Below are positions 28,781 through 38,365 of a stretch of DNA of 64,000 nt, piece after piece. Source of the DNA: Methyloversatilis discipulorum (lineage in GTDB: Bacteria > Pseudomonadota > Gammaproteobacteria > Burkholderiales > Rhodocyclaceae). A model generated the notes under the pieces. That model ran no database searches. It worked only from the letters and a program-made list of their open reading frames with translations, and was not told the DNA's origin. The stretch's first letter is position 1. The number at the start of each line of letters is the position of its first letter. The position numbers and the translations under genes are program-made. The stretch lies in NCBI RefSeq assembly GCF_000385375.1, contig NZ_ARVV01000001.1, positions 4,092,001 through 4,156,000 on the forward strand. The letters are read 5' to 3'.

Positions 28781-29223
28781 GTGAGGGTGGAAACGGAAGG
28801 CTGGATGGAAGGAAGCAGGCGCTCACGCAGCGCTGCGGGCAGCGATACCGGACGGTTCTTCGCCATGTCGATCGACACCACACGGACCACGCCGTCGAAC
28901 AGCAGTTCGTCGCCGCGGTACAGGCGCTGCACGAAATCGACCGCGGCGCGCGTGGTCGAGGCAATGTGGCTGCGCACTTCGAGGGCGTCGTTGAAGCGGG
29001 CCGGTTTCAGGTATTCGCCCTGCACCGACCGCACGACGAAGCCGACGCCCTGCGCCGCCATCTCGACCTGGTCGAAGCCGAGCGCGCGCAACCATTCGGT
29101 GCGCGCACGTTCGAGAAAGCGGAAGTAGTTCGCGTAGTACACCACGCCGAAGCTGTCGGTATCTTCGTAGTAGACGCGTACCGGCCACGAAAAGCCGGCA
29201 ACGTGCTGCGCTGGTGAAGTCAT
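28777..29223 (-). CDS. ybgC: Acyl-CoA thioesterase of the tol operon (4HBT, hot-dog fold)
   Basis: A 148-residue thioesterase from the ATG at 29223. The motif [23 protein letters not shown] (catalytic Asp in the DTD, near residues 21-23) is the mark of the YbgC/4HBT group. It acts on short- to long-chain acyl-CoA or acyl-ACP in the cytoplasm and is almost always the first gene of tol-pal clusters. The tight overlap with tolQ makes it part of the operon. Confidence 0.95.
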   Translation of the reverse strand: MTSPAQHVAGFSWPVRVYYEDTDSFGVVYYANYFRFLERARTEWLRALGFDQVEMAAQGVGFVVRSVQGEYLKPARFNDALEVRSHIASTTRAAVDFVQRLYRGDELLFDGVVRVVSIDMAKNRPVSLPAALRERLLPSIQPSVSTLT

Positions 29224-29361
29224 GGCGCGGGATTTTACCCGACCCGCGCCCCGGGCTTTGCGCAGGGCAGCAAATTCGCTTCGAAAGGGGATGTAACAAC
29301 CGGCCGGGGGGAGAACCGCACCCCGAAGCGGGCGCCGGGCGCGGATCGGGCGCGATCTCCT

Positions 29362-29447
29362 TGGGAGCGGCCTTGGCCGCGACAAGGCTGTTGCGGGCCG
29401 CCGGCTTCGATAGCGGCCGCTGTCGGGGTCAGAAGATCCCTCCCACA
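29362..29447. repeat. REP/BIME-like inverted repeat pair
   Basis: A TGGGAGCGGCCTTGGCCGC hairpin (perfect GCGGCC-TT-GGCCGC at 29367-29380) on the plus strand is mirrored by TGTGGGAGGGATCTTCTG on the minus strand ending at 29447. Both start with TG(T)GGGAG followed by a stem, like REP elements of Pseudomonas and other Proteobacteria arranged head to head as a BIME. It lies between ybgC and the photolyase gene in an otherwise empty 298-base gap. Confidence 0.5.
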
Positions 29448-29521
29448 GAACCCTGGACCGGGCCCCGGCCGCTCATCGTGCGCATCCCTGCGCCTCCTGG
29501 CAGGGACCGACCAGCCCTCGC

Positions 29522-31063
29522 TTACAGATCGTCGAGGCCATCCAGCATCTGCCGGGCACGGTCGCCTATCGCCGTCCGCTCGGCCGGCGCGAGCTTCTGC
29601 AGATTCTTCGCCATCAGCGCGGTGCGCGGATTGGCGGCGAATTCCGCCTCGTGGCGGTCGAGGAAATGCCAGTACAGCACGGTCACCGGGCAGGCCGCTT
29701 CGTCGCTGCGTGCCGACGGGCTGTAGCGACAGCCGTCGCAGTAATTGCTCATGCGCTGGATGTAGGCACCGCTGGCGACGTAGGGCTTGCTGGTGAAACG
29801 GCCGCCGTCGGCGTACAGCGCCATGCCCGCCACATTGGGCAGTTCCACCCATTCCACCGCGTCGACATAGACCGCCAGATACCAGTCCTCGACCTGCTGC
29901 GGCGCGATCTCCGCCAGCAGCGCGAACTGGCCGGTCACCATCAGGCGCTGGATGTGGTGGGCGTAGCCGTGGCGCAGCGTCTGGCCGATGGCGGCGCGCA
30001 TGCAGTTCATGCCGGTGTCGCCGGTCCAGTACCAGCGTGGCAGCGCGCGGGCGTGGCCGTAGTGATTGGCGTCGCGCATCCGTGGCATGTCCAGCCAGTA
30101 CATGCCGCGGATGAATTCGCGCCAGCCGATCACCTGGCGCACGAAGCCCTCGACCGACTGCAGCGGCAGGCCCCGCTCACGCCAGGCGGACACCGCGGCG
30201 GCGACCACTTCGCGTGGCGACAGCAGCTTCAGGTTCATCGCCGCGCTGAGCCGTGCGTGCCAGAGCCAGGGCTGACCGGTCCACATCGCGTCCTGGTGAT
30301 GGCCAAACAATTCGAGCCTGTGCGAAACGAAGTCCGCAAGCGCTGCCAGCGCCTGCTCGCGCGTGACCGGCCAGTCGAAGTCGGCGGTCGAGCCCGGGTG
30401 GTCGGCGAAGCGCACCTCGACTTCGGCAATGACCTCGCGGGTGATCGCGTCCGGCTCGAAGCGCAGTGGCGGCGGCACCAGGCCGGGCCCCTTGCGGCCG
30501 AAGCCGCTGCGGTTGTCGGCGTCGAAGTTCCAGCGGCCGCCGGCCGGTTCGTCGCCATCCATCAGCACACCGTGCCGTTGGCGCATCATGCGGTAGAAGA
30601 ATTCCATGCGCGGCTGCCGGTACTTCTTCGCCCAGTCGGCAAAGCCGGTGCGCGAAATCATGAAGTGAAGGTCGTCGCGCAGGTCGAGCGCCACCCGCTC
30701 ACGCTCGCACAGCGCCCGGATCGCCTGTTCCAGGCGCCACTCGCCCGGCTCGACCAGCACCATCTTGCGGGGCACGTGATCGCGCAGCCGCGCGGCGAGG
30801 ATGTCGACCAGGTCTTCGCTGTCACCGTCGCCCAGCGCGCGGTAATCGACCGTCCAGCCGCGGCCGCGCAGCGCGTCGGCGAAATGGCGCATGGCAGACA
30901 GGAAAAGCGCACTGCGCGCCTTGTGGCTCCAGACATGGGTCGATTCACCCGCCGCCTCGATCATCAGCACGCGGTCACGGCCCGGATCGAAACCGTCGAA
31001 GGCGGCCGATGCGTGATCGAGCTGGTCGCCGAGCACCAGCACCAGATGACGGACCTCAGACAT
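29522..31063 (-). CDS. Iron-sulfur bacterial photolyase/cryptochrome-related protein
   Basis: A 513-residue protein of the cryptochrome/photolyase superfamily, in the group called FeS-BCP (class like PhrB of Agrobacterium). The N-terminal Rossmann domain begins with LVLVLGDQLDHA. The C-terminal FAD domain has W-R-E-F-I-R-G-M-Y-W, GYAHHIQRLMV and PNVAGMALYADGG, all family hallmarks. Four cysteines typical of the [4Fe-4S] cluster are seen (in MNCMRA, MSNYCDGC and EAACPVT). It may repair (6-4) photoproducts or act as a light sensor. Its start overlaps a DUF2256 gene by 8 bases. It ends in a 298-base gap beside ybgC. Confidence 0.92.
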   Translation of the reverse strand: MSEVRHLVLVLGDQLDHASAAFDGFDPGRDRVLMIEAAGESTHVWSHKARSALFLSAMRHFADALRGRGWTVDYRALGDGDSEDLVDILAARLRDHVPRKMVLVEPGEWRLEQAIRALCERERVALDLRDDLHFMISRTGFADWAKKYRQPRMEFFYRMMRQRHGVLMDGDEPAGGRWNFDADNRSGFGRKGPGLVPPPLRFEPDAITREVIAEVEVRFADHPGSTADFDWPVTREQALAALADFVSHRLELFGHHQDAMWTGQPWLWHARLSAAMNLKLLSPREVVAAAVSAWRERGLPLQSVEGFVRQVIGWREFIRGMYWLDMPRMRDANHYGHARALPRWYWTGDTGMNCMRAAIGQTLRHGYAHHIQRLMVTGQFALLAEIAPQQVEDWYLAVYVDAVEWVELPNVAGMALYADGGRFTSKPYVASGAYIQRMSNYCDGCRYSPSARSDEAACPVTVLYWHFLDRHEAEFAANPRTALMAKNLQKLAPAERTAIGDRARQMLDGLDDL

Positions 31064-31232
31064 GTTGACCGCCCTTGCGGCGGCAGGCCTCGGAACAGTA
31101 CTTCACCGCCTCCCAGTTGTTGCGCCAGGCGCGCCGCCAGGTCATGTCACGGCCGCAGACCGCACATGGCTTGCTTGGAAGAAAGGTCTTGTTGCCCTTG
31201 TGTCTGGATTGCATCGCTGCCGTCGCGCTCAT
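31056..31232 (-). CDS. DUF2256-family small zinc-type protein, coupled to photolyase
   Basis: A 58-residue protein with the family pattern K-x4-L-P-x-K-x-C-x2-C-G-x3-T-W-R-R-x-W-x-x2-W-x-V-K-Y-C-S-x-x-C-R, four cysteines that should bind zinc. DUF2256 genes are regularly found beside photolyase/cryptochrome genes. The stop overlaps the photolyase start by 8 bases, so the two are translated together. Start ATG 31232 has AGAGG upstream; an inner ATG at 31214 would drop 6 residues. Its molecular role is not known. Confidence 0.85.
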   Translation of the reverse strand: MSATAAMQSRHKGNKTFLPSKPCAVCGRDMTWRRAWRNNWEAVKYCSEACRRKGGQHV

Positions 31233-31331
31233 GAGTACCGCCTCTGGACAGGCAGCGCGGCCGCCGGTTTCATTGCGGCGCCGACAACCACGTATCCACT
31301 CAAGCGAGCCGCCGGGCCGCCCGATAATCGA

Positions 31332-32438
31332 ATGATGAAAACTGCTCCGCTCCCCGAAGACGAGGCGCAGCGCCTGCAGGCACTGCGCGACCTGTGCGTG
31401 CTCGACACGCCGCCGGAACCGGCGTTCGATGCGCTGACCGCGCTGGCGGCGCAGCTGTTCGACATGCCGGTCGCGCTGGTGAGCCTGATCGACGAATCCC
31501 GCCAGTGGTTCAAGTCGGCGCATGGGCTGTGCCTGCGCGAAACGCGGCGCGACGCCGCGCTGTGTACGCACACCATCGTCGCGCCGCAAGGACGCATGGT
31601 GATCGAGGACACGCTGAACGACGCTCGCTTCGCCGACAACCCGCTGGTGGTCGGCACGCCCGGCATCCGCTTCTACGCCGGCGTGGCCCTGCTCAATCCG
31701 GACGGTCTGCCACTGGGCACCTTCTGCCTGATCGATTTCAGGCCGCGCAGCCTCGACGTTCGCCAGCTGGACCAACTGGGCGCGCTGGCGGCGCAGGCCG
31801 AGGCGCAGCTGCATCTGCGCATGCGCGTGCAGCAGCTGCATGCGCTGACGCGGGAAATGCGGCAGCAGCACGAACTGCTCGAACGCCAGCGTCAGGCGTT
31901 GCAGACGCGCTGCGAGGAGCTGGCGACCGAAGCTCACGTCGATGCGCTGACCGGCAGCGGCAACCGTCGCGCCGGCGAGGCGCGGCTGGGCGAGGAATTC
32001 GCGCTCGCCAGCCGGCTGCAGCTGCCGCTGTCCGTCTGCCTGATCGACGTCGATCACTTCAAGGACGTGAACGACAGCTACGGCCACCCGCACGGCGACG
32101 AGGTGCTGCGTCGCGTGGCCCGGCTGATCGGCGAGGCGCTGCGCGCCAGTGACTACGTCGCGCGCTTCGGCGGCGAGGAGTTCCTGGTCGTGCTGCCCGG
32201 TGCCGAACCGGCGACCGCGCGCGCCGTCGCCGAACGCATCCGCACGCACGTCGCAGACGCGCACTGGGAGCGCCCGCCTGTGCTCACCATCAGCGCCGGC
32301 GTTGCCAGCCGCAGCTCGACCACCACCTCGCCCGAACACCTGCTGCAGCAGGCGGACAAGGCGCTCTACCGCGCCAAGGCCGGCGGCCGCAACCGGGTCG
32401 AATCCGGCGCCGCACCGGCGGGCACCCACGGCGACTGA
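31332..32438 (+). CDS. GAF-GGDEF diguanylate cyclase
   Basis: A 368-residue cytoplasmic protein: a GAF domain (about 20-155, with CTHTI and FYAGVAL motifs), a coiled coil (about 155-200) and a GGDEF domain (about 205-365). The active-site loop reads GGEEF and DVDHFKDVN and SYGHPHGDEVL are intact, so it should form cyclic di-GMP from two GTP. No RxxD inhibitory site is evident just before the GGEEF loop. It is divergent from the DUF2256 gene (99 bases between starts) and converges on apbE, 3 bases between stops. Signal unknown. Confidence 0.9.
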   Translation: MMKTAPLPEDEAQRLQALRDLCVLDTPPEPAFDALTALAAQLFDMPVALVSLIDESRQWFKSAHGLCLRETRRDAALCTHTIVAPQGRMVIEDTLNDARFADNPLVVGTPGIRFYAGVALLNPDGLPLGTFCLIDFRPRSLDVRQLDQLGALAAQAEAQLHLRMRVQQLHALTREMRQQHELLERQRQALQTRCEELATEAHVDALTGSGNRRAGEARLGEEFALASRLQLPLSVCLIDVDHFKDVNDSYGHPHGDEVLRRVARLIGEALRASDYVARFGGEEFLVVLPGAEPATARAVAERIRTHVADAHWERPPVLTISAGVASRSSTTTSPEHLLQQADKALYRAKAGGRNRVESGAAPAGTHGD

Positions 32439-32441
32439 CGC

Positions 32442-33476
32442 TCAGCGCTCCGGGGCCGCCGTGCGCTGCGCCATTGCTGGCGTCATGTCCACCGAACCGT
32501 CGGCGTCCACGCGCAGCGCCATCGTCACGCCCATGCGTTCCGCCAGAGCCCGCCAGCCTTCGCGACCGACGATGAACAGCGGCTTGCTGTCGGCGTCGGA
32601 ACGGGCGCCGGCGTGCGGACCCGCCGGCATCAGCACGGTCAGCGACTGGGTATGGCGCACCGGCTCGCCGCTGCGCGGGTCGATCAGGTGGCACAGGCGC
32701 TCGCCGTCCAGTTCGAAATAGCGCTGGTAGTCACCCGAGGTGCCGATCGCCTCGCCGTCGTGCAGTTCGACCGTGGCCAGCGCCTCCGGCTTGCGCGGAT
32801 GCTGGACGCCGATGCGCCACGGTGTGCCGGCCTTGCTGCCGAGCGCCATCACATTGCCGCCGATGTTGACCAGCGCGCAGCAGACGCCGCGCGCGCGCAG
32901 GATGGCGGCGGCGCGGTCCAGCGCATAGCCCTTGCCGTAGCCGCCGAGGTCGAGCTGCACCGCCGGGTTGCGACTGGACACCGTGGCGCTGCCGTCGGCG
33001 CGCGGCGTGATCACCAGATCGGCCATGCGCGGCTTCGCCGCGACCAGCGCGTCGCGCCGGGCGGCTTCGGGCCGCCGCGGCACGAATTCGTCGGCGTGAA
33101 AGCCCCAGGCCTCGACCAGTGCGCCGGCGGCCGGATTGAACAGGTCCTCGCCGCGCGCGGCGGCGGCCTGTACCTCGACCAGCAGCGCGGCGGTCTCGGC
33201 ATCGACGTCGGCCGTCTGCCCGGCCGCGAAGGCGGTGTTCAGTCGCGTCAGCTCGGACGGCTGCCAGGCGTGCAGTTTGCGGTGCAGGCGGTCGAACTCG
33301 CGCAGCACCTCACCCAGCGCGTCGCGCGCCTGCGCGCGGTCGAGGCCGTACACGACCACTTCGACGCGGGTGCCGAAAACGAAGGATTCCTGGCGCTCGA
33401 TCTGCTCCTTCGCGCCGCAGCCGGCGAGCAGCGCAAGCAGCAGTGCGGCGGCGAAACGCTCAGCGCGTCGTCGCAC
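32442..33476 (-). CDS. apbE: FAD:protein FMN transferase (ApbE) lipoprotein
   Basis: A 344-residue lipoprotein (lipobox LLAGC, Cys20) of the ApbE family, which attaches FMN covalently to Thr in NqrB/C, RnfD/G and related proteins. DLGGYGKGYALD, GGNVMALG, GTSGDYQRYF and HLIDPRSGEP are intact. In the metal-site motif, Asp294 is followed at +4 by Lys298 (S-D-A-D-S-K-P-L-F), where well-studied ApbE proteins have Thr; this is a departure worth note. It overlaps gshB by 17 bases. No Nqr or Rnf genes are in the window. Confidence 0.88.
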   Translation of the reverse strand: MRRRAERFAAALLLALLAGCGAKEQIERQESFVFGTRVEVVVYGLDRAQARDALGEVLREFDRLHRKLHAWQPSELTRLNTAFAAGQTADVDAETAALLVEVQAAAARGEDLFNPAAGALVEAWGFHADEFVPRRPEAARRDALVAAKPRMADLVITPRADGSATVSSRNPAVQLDLGGYGKGYALDRAAAILRARGVCCALVNIGGNVMALGSKAGTPWRIGVQHPRKPEALATVELHDGEAIGTSGDYQRYFELDGERLCHLIDPRSGEPVRHTQSLTVLMPAGPHAGARSDADSKPLFIVGREGWRALAERMGVTMALRVDADGSVDMTPAMAQRTAAPER

Positions 33477-34410
33477 GTTCGAGCGCGTCGACGAACATGG
33501 CGGCCACGTCGAAGCCGGTCTGTTCGGTGATTTCGACGAAGCAGGTCGGGCTGGTGACGTTGATTTCGGTCAGCCGGTCGCCGATCACGTCCAGCCCGAC
33601 CAGCAGCAGCCCGCGCGCCGCGAGTACGGGCCCGAGCTTGCGCGCGATCGCGAGGTCGGATTCCGAGAGGGGCTGGGCGACGCCGCGACCGCCGGCGGCC
33701 AGGTTGCCACGCGTTTCGCCCGCCTTCGGGATGCGCGCCAGACAGTAGGGCACCGGCTCGCCGTCGATCAGCAGCACACGCTTGTCGCCCTGCGCGATCT
33801 CCGGGATGAAGCGCTGCGCCATCAGCGTGCGTGCGCCGTCCTCGGTCAGCGTTTCGATGATGACGTTGCGGTTGGCGTCGTCGGCACGCACGCGGAAGAT
33901 GCGCGAACCACCCATGCCGTCGAGCGGCTTCAGGATGCAGTCGGCGTGCGTATCGATGAAGGCATTGATGGCGGCGACGTCGCGGCTGACCAGCGTTGGC
34001 GTGATCAGGTCCGGGAATTCGCAGATCGACACCTTCTCCGAGTGATCGCGGATCGCACGCGGATGGTTGAACACGCGCACGCCGGCGGCGGCCGCGCGCT
34101 CCAGCATCCAGGTCGCGGTGATGTACTCGAAGTCGAACGGCGGGTCCTGCCGCATCAGCACGGCGTCGAATTCGCGCAGCGCGCGCGGCTGCGTGTCCAG
34201 CGCAACGTACCAGGACGCATCGCTGCGCTGCGGCTGGATGCGGGTGGCGGTCACCATCACTTCGTCGCCGTGCAGGCTCATGCTCTGCCGCTGGATGGTC
34301 CAGATCTCATGACCGCGGCGCGCTGCCTCGCGCATCATCGCGATGCTCGAATCCTTGGCCGGCTTGAGCTTGTCGAGCGGATCGACGATGAAGGCGAGGC
34401 GCAGGTTCAT
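33460..34410 (-). CDS. gshB: Glutathione synthetase
   Basis: A 316-residue ATP-grasp enzyme that joins gamma-glutamylcysteine and glycine. The family start ([20 protein letters not shown]), [15 protein letters not shown] and [18 protein letters not shown] are present. The gene stands 7 bases downstream of gshA on the same strand, so both steps of glutathione synthesis are co-transcribed, and its end overlaps apbE by 17 bases. Confidence 0.97.
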   Translation of the reverse strand: MNLRLAFIVDPLDKLKPAKDSSIAMMREAARRGHEIWTIQRQSMSLHGDEVMVTATRIQPQRSDASWYVALDTQPRALREFDAVLMRQDPPFDFEYITATWMLERAAAAGVRVFNHPRAIRDHSEKVSICEFPDLITPTLVSRDVAAINAFIDTHADCILKPLDGMGGSRIFRVRADDANRNVIIETLTEDGARTLMAQRFIPEIAQGDKRVLLIDGEPVPYCLARIPKAGETRGNLAAGGRGVAQPLSESDLAIARKLGPVLAARGLLLVGLDVIGDRLTEINVTSPTCFVEITEQTGFDVAAMFVDALERATTR

Positions 34411-34417
34411 GTCGGTC

Positions 34418-35740
34418 TCAACCCCGCAGTTCGGCTTCGAGCGCCTCTTCCGCCGGCGTCATCGGCAGACCACGCTCCAGTTCCAGGCTGGCCGCGACCA
34501 GCGCAAGACGAGCGACGACGCCATAGGCGTAGAAGCGGTTGGGCGGCGCGTCCGGCGCGCAGCCCGGGTCCGGCATCGAGCAGCAGGATTCGAAAGCCAG
34601 CGGCTTGAAGTGCATGCCCGGCGCGTTCAGGTTCTCGTCGATGCCACGCTCGCCGTGCACGCGGTAGAAGCCGCCGACGACATAACGATCCATCATGTAG
34701 ACCACTGGTTCGGCCGCACCGCCATCGACGCTTTCGAAGGTGGGCACGCCTTCCTGGATCAGCACCGAGCTGACTTCCAGCCCCTCCTTCACCACCGCCA
34801 TCTTGTTGCGCTGCTTGCGATTCAGGCCGACCACCTCGGACGGATCGCGCACCGTCATGATGCCCATGCCGTAGGTACCGGCATCAGCCTTGACGATGAC
34901 GAAGGGCTCGTGGTCGACGCCGTGCTGCGCGTACTTCTCGCGGATGCGTGCGAGCAGCGCACCGACGCGCGTGGCCAGACATTCCTCGCCGCTGCGTTCC
35001 TGGAAGTTGATGTCGCCGCACACGTCGTACAGCGGGTCGATCAGCCACGGATCGATGTCCATGACCGACGCGAAACTGCGTGCGACTTCGCTGTAGGCGT
35101 CGAAGTGCTGCGATTTGCGGCGCGTCGTCCAGCCGGCGTGCAGCGGCGGAATGAAGGTCTGCTCATTGACGTTCTGCAGCAGCTCCGGCACGCCGGCCGA
35201 CAGGTCGTTGTTGAGCAGGATGGCGCAGGGATCGAAACCGGCGACGCCGATGCGCCGACCGCCCGGCAGCCGAATCAGCGGTTCGATGGTCAGCGTCTGA
35301 CCGTCACCGAGGTCGAGCGGCGTCGGGCCGGCGAGGTCGGGAATCAGGCTGCCGATGCGCACGTTCAGACCGGCGAGCTTCAGGATCTGCGCCAGCCGGG
35401 CGACATTGCGCAGATAGAACAGGTTGCGCGTGTGGTTTTCCGGCACCAGCAGCAGGTTGCGTGCTTCCGGGCACAGCTTCTCGACGGCCGTCATGGTGGC
35501 CTGCACGCACAGCGGCAGGAATTCGGCGTTCAGGTTGTTGAAGCCACCCGGAAACAGGTTGGTATCGACTGGCGCCAGCTTGAAGCCGGCGTTGCGCAGA
35601 TCGACCGAGGCATAGAAGGGCGGGCTGTGCTCCAGCCACTGCGAACGGAACCACTGTTCGATGTCGGTCTGGCGTTCGAGGAATCGGCTCTCCAGCGCGA
35701 GCAGCGGGCCGGTGAGCGCGGTGGTCAGGTGAGGCACCAT
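34418..35740 (-). CDS. gshA: Glutamate-cysteine ligase, Thiobacillus type
   Basis: A 440-residue enzyme for the first step of glutathione synthesis, from the ATG at 35740. It belongs to the separate T. ferrooxidans-type family, not to the enteric GshA family. Visible features are [29 protein letters not shown] near the N-terminus and [14 protein letters not shown] in the nucleotide-binding part. It is divergent from the ABC-F gene (132 bases apart) and couples to gshB. Confidence 0.92.
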   Translation of the reverse strand: MVPHLTTALTGPLLALESRFLERQTDIEQWFRSQWLEHSPPFYASVDLRNAGFKLAPVDTNLFPGGFNNLNAEFLPLCVQATMTAVEKLCPEARNLLLVPENHTRNLFYLRNVARLAQILKLAGLNVRIGSLIPDLAGPTPLDLGDGQTLTIEPLIRLPGGRRIGVAGFDPCAILLNNDLSAGVPELLQNVNEQTFIPPLHAGWTTRRKSQHFDAYSEVARSFASVMDIDPWLIDPLYDVCGDINFQERSGEECLATRVGALLARIREKYAQHGVDHEPFVIVKADAGTYGMGIMTVRDPSEVVGLNRKQRNKMAVVKEGLEVSSVLIQEGVPTFESVDGGAAEPVVYMMDRYVVGGFYRVHGERGIDENLNAPGMHFKPLAFESCCSMPDPGCAPDAPPNRFYAYGVVARLALVAASLELERGLPMTPAEEALEAELRG

Positions 35741-35872
35741 GGGCGTGAGCGGGCGCGATCCGCAATGAGGTTCAGGCGCGCGGATTCTACACCCGCAGCC
35801 GGGGTCACTTCCCCGGTCCGGTACAATCCGGGCTTCTTGCGCATCCGCGCATGCCACACCCTAGTGAATCCC

Positions 35873-37495
35873 ATGCTGTCCGCTTCCAACATCACCATGC
35901 AGTTCGGCGCCAAGCCGCTTTTCGACAACGTCAGCATCAAGTTCGGCGACGGTTACCGTTACGGCCTGATCGGCGCCAACGGTGCCGGCAAGTCCACCTT
36001 CATGAAAATCCTTGCCGGCGTGCTCGAACCGACCGCCGGCAACGTGTCGATCGACGCGCACGAGCGCATGGCCTTCCTGCGCCAGGACCAGTTCGCGTTC
36101 GAGGACCAGCGCGTGCTCGACGTGGTCATGATGGGCCACGCCGAAATGTGGACCTGCATGAAGGAAAAGGACGCCATCTACGCCAACCCGGACGCGACCG
36201 AAGAGGACTACATGCGCGCCGCCGAACTGGAAGGCCAGTTCGCCGAATACGACGGCTACACCGCCGAGGCGCGCGCCGGCGAACTGCTGCTCGGCGTCGG
36301 CATCCCGACCGAACAGCACAATGGCCCGATGAGCCAGGTCGCGCCGGGCTGGAAGCTGCGCGTGCTGCTGTGCCAGGCGCTGTTCGCCAACCCGGACATC
36401 CTGCTGCTCGACGAACCGACCAACAACCTGGACATCAACACCATCCGCTGGCTCGAACACACGCTGAACGAGCGCAACAGCACGATGGTGATCATCAGCC
36501 ACGACCGCCACTTCCTGAACCAGGTGTGCACCCACATGGCCGACCTGGACTACGCGACGATCCGCCTCTACCCGGGCACCTGGGACGACTACATCGAAGC
36601 CTCGACGCAAGCGCGTGAACGCGCGTCGGCGGCCAATGCGAAGGCGAAGGAACGGGTGGCCGAACTGCAGAGCTTCGTGCGCCGCTTCTCTGCCAACAAG
36701 TCCAAGTCCAAACAGGCCACCTCGCGTCTGAAGATGATCGACAAGATCAAGATCGAGGAATTCAAGCCCAGTTCGCGCCAGTATCCGTGGATACGCTTCG
36801 ACTACGACCCGAAGGAGAAGCTGCACCGGCAGGCGGTCGAACTGGACAACGTGGTGTTCGGCTACGACGGCGGCCCGCAGATCCTGAAGGGCTTCACCGC
36901 CACCTTCGACGGCGGCGACCGCGTCGCCATCATCGGCGAGAACGGGGTCGGCAAGACCACCTTCCTGAAGCTGCTGGTCGGCGAACTGACGCCGCAGCAC
37001 GGCTCGATCAAGTGGGCGGAAAAGGCCCGCCTTGGCTATTTCGCGCAGGACCACTCGGCCGATTTCGACAGCGACGCCAACCTGACCGACTGGATCAGCG
37101 GCTATGTGCGCGAGGGTGGCTATGAGGGCGACGACGCGATCACGCTGATCCGCGGCACGCTCGGCCGCCTGCTGTTCGGTGGCGACGACGTGAAGAAGGC
37201 GGTGCGCGTACTGTCCGGCGGCGAACAGGGCCGCATGATGTTCGGTCGACTCATGCTGCAGCGGAACAACGTGCTGCTGCTCGACGAACCGACCAACCAC
37301 ATGGACATGGAATCGATCGAGTCGCTGAACGCCGGCCTCGACGCCTTCGACGGCACGCTGTTCTTCGTGTCGCACGACCGCGAGTTCGTGTCCACGCTGG
37401 CCACCCGCGTGCTCGAAATCCGCGGCGACGGCCAGATCATCGATTACCGCGGCGGCTACGAGGACTACCTCGCCAGCCAAGGCATCGACGACTGA
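35873..37495 (+). CDS. ybiT: ABC-F family ATPase, YbiT type
   Basis: A 540-residue soluble protein with two ABC domains and no membrane part. These translation-associated ATPases bind the ribosome near the E site. Walker A sites are GANGAGKST (34-42) and GENGVGKTT (about 357-365). The first signature is degenerate ([11 protein letters not shown]), the second is LSGGEQGRM near 448. Both Walker B motifs read LLLDEPTN. The degenerate first signature is a YbiT hallmark. The Lys/Arg-rich linker (about 245-290) is the P-site-tRNA-contacting part. The HIT gene follows after 8 bases. Confidence 0.92.
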   Translation: MLSASNITMQFGAKPLFDNVSIKFGDGYRYGLIGANGAGKSTFMKILAGVLEPTAGNVSIDAHERMAFLRQDQFAFEDQRVLDVVMMGHAEMWTCMKEKDAIYANPDATEEDYMRAAELEGQFAEYDGYTAEARAGELLLGVGIPTEQHNGPMSQVAPGWKLRVLLCQALFANPDILLLDEPTNNLDINTIRWLEHTLNERNSTMVIISHDRHFLNQVCTHMADLDYATIRLYPGTWDDYIEASTQARERASAANAKAKERVAELQSFVRRFSANKSKSKQATSRLKMIDKIKIEEFKPSSRQYPWIRFDYDPKEKLHRQAVELDNVVFGYDGGPQILKGFTATFDGGDRVAIIGENGVGKTTFLKLLVGELTPQHGSIKWAEKARLGYFAQDHSADFDSDANLTDWISGYVREGGYEGDDAITLIRGTLGRLLFGGDDVKKAVRVLSGGEQGRMMFGRLMLQRNNVLLLDEPTNHMDMESIESLNAGLDAFDGTLFFVSHDREFVSTLATRVLEIRGDGQIIDYRGGYEDYLASQGIDD

Positions 37496-37503
37496 GCCCG
37501 TCT

Positions 37504-38364
37504 GTGAGCAATACGCCGAACACCTGTCCCATCTGCGACGACGCGCCCGGCCATCACTGGCTGTGGCGCGACGACCGGTTGCGCGTGATCGACGCGCGCG
37601 ACGCTGACCATCCGGCCTTCCTGCGGGTGATCTGGAACGGTCACGTGCGCGAGATGACCGATCTGGCCGACGCCGACCGCGATCACCTGATGCACGTGGT
37701 GTGGCAGGTCGAGCGCTGCGTGCGCGAAATCGCGCAGCCGGAAAAGATCAACCTCGGCAGCCTCGGCAATATGGTGCCGCACCTGCACTGGCACGTGGTC
37801 GCGCGCTGGCAGGACGACGCCCATTTCCCGGGTTCGGTGTGGAGCGCGAAGCAGCGCGACGGCGCACCGCGGCCTCGCGTACCGGCCGCGCTGTGGCGCG
37901 CCACGCTGCTGGCCCGTCTCGGCCTGCCGACGGTGGCCGTCAGCGACGCGCTGACCGGCGCCTACGAAGGTACCGACTACATCGTTGCGCTGCCCGACGG
38001 CGAAACGACACTGCACGTCGGTGCACCGTCACCGGCGCTGGACCGCTGGCTGGCGACGCAGAACGCAGCACAGTGGGCGCTGCTGGCGGCCGCCAATCCG
38101 TGGTCGGCACGCTGCGACGACGACGCCAACCGCGCCGCCCACACGGCACTGCGCGCATTGCTGACGCAGCGCGGTCTGCCGCTGCTCGACGCCGAGAACC
38201 GCACGGCCGAAGCCGGCTGGACCGAGCCCTCGCTGCTGTGCGCCGGCCTGACGGCCGAAGAGGCACTGCGCATCGGCGCCGCCTTCGGCCAGAACGCGGT
38301 GCTGACCGGCGATGCCGGCGGCACGGCCCAGCTGCGCTGGTGCGTGCGCCGGCAGACCGACTGA
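37504..38364 (+). CDS. HIT-domain protein fused to DUF3293
   Basis: A 286-residue two-part protein with a GTG start at 37504, 8 bases after ybiT. Residues 1-110 are a HIT hydrolase: a CPIC zinc pair at 8-11 and the histidine triad H93-L-H-W-H-V98, active on nucleotide phosphates. Residues about 145-285 match the DUF3293 pattern (TDYIVALP, then AANPWSARCDDDANRAAHTAL, WTEPSLLCAGL and FGQNAVLTG). The joint is a linker at about 110-145. DUF3293 has no assigned function. The fusion is more telling than either part and suggests linked work on a nucleotide-like substrate. Confidence 0.8.
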   Translation: MSNTPNTCPICDDAPGHHWLWRDDRLRVIDARDADHPAFLRVIWNGHVREMTDLADADRDHLMHVVWQVERCVREIAQPEKINLGSLGNMVPHLHWHVVARWQDDAHFPGSVWSAKQRDGAPRPRVPAALWRATLLARLGLPTVAVSDALTGAYEGTDYIVALPDGETTLHVGAPSPALDRWLATQNAAQWALLAAANPWSARCDDDANRAAHTALRALLTQRGLPLLDAENRTAEAGWTEPSLLCAGLTAEEALRIGAAFGQNAVLTGDAGGTAQLRWCVRRQTD

Positions 38365-38365
38365 C

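Noticed and set aside
34343..35872. Upstream in-frame extension of the ABC-F gene by about 510 codons
   Set aside because: It runs opposite gshB and gshA and carries no domain; the ATG at 35873 fits the family's N-terminus.
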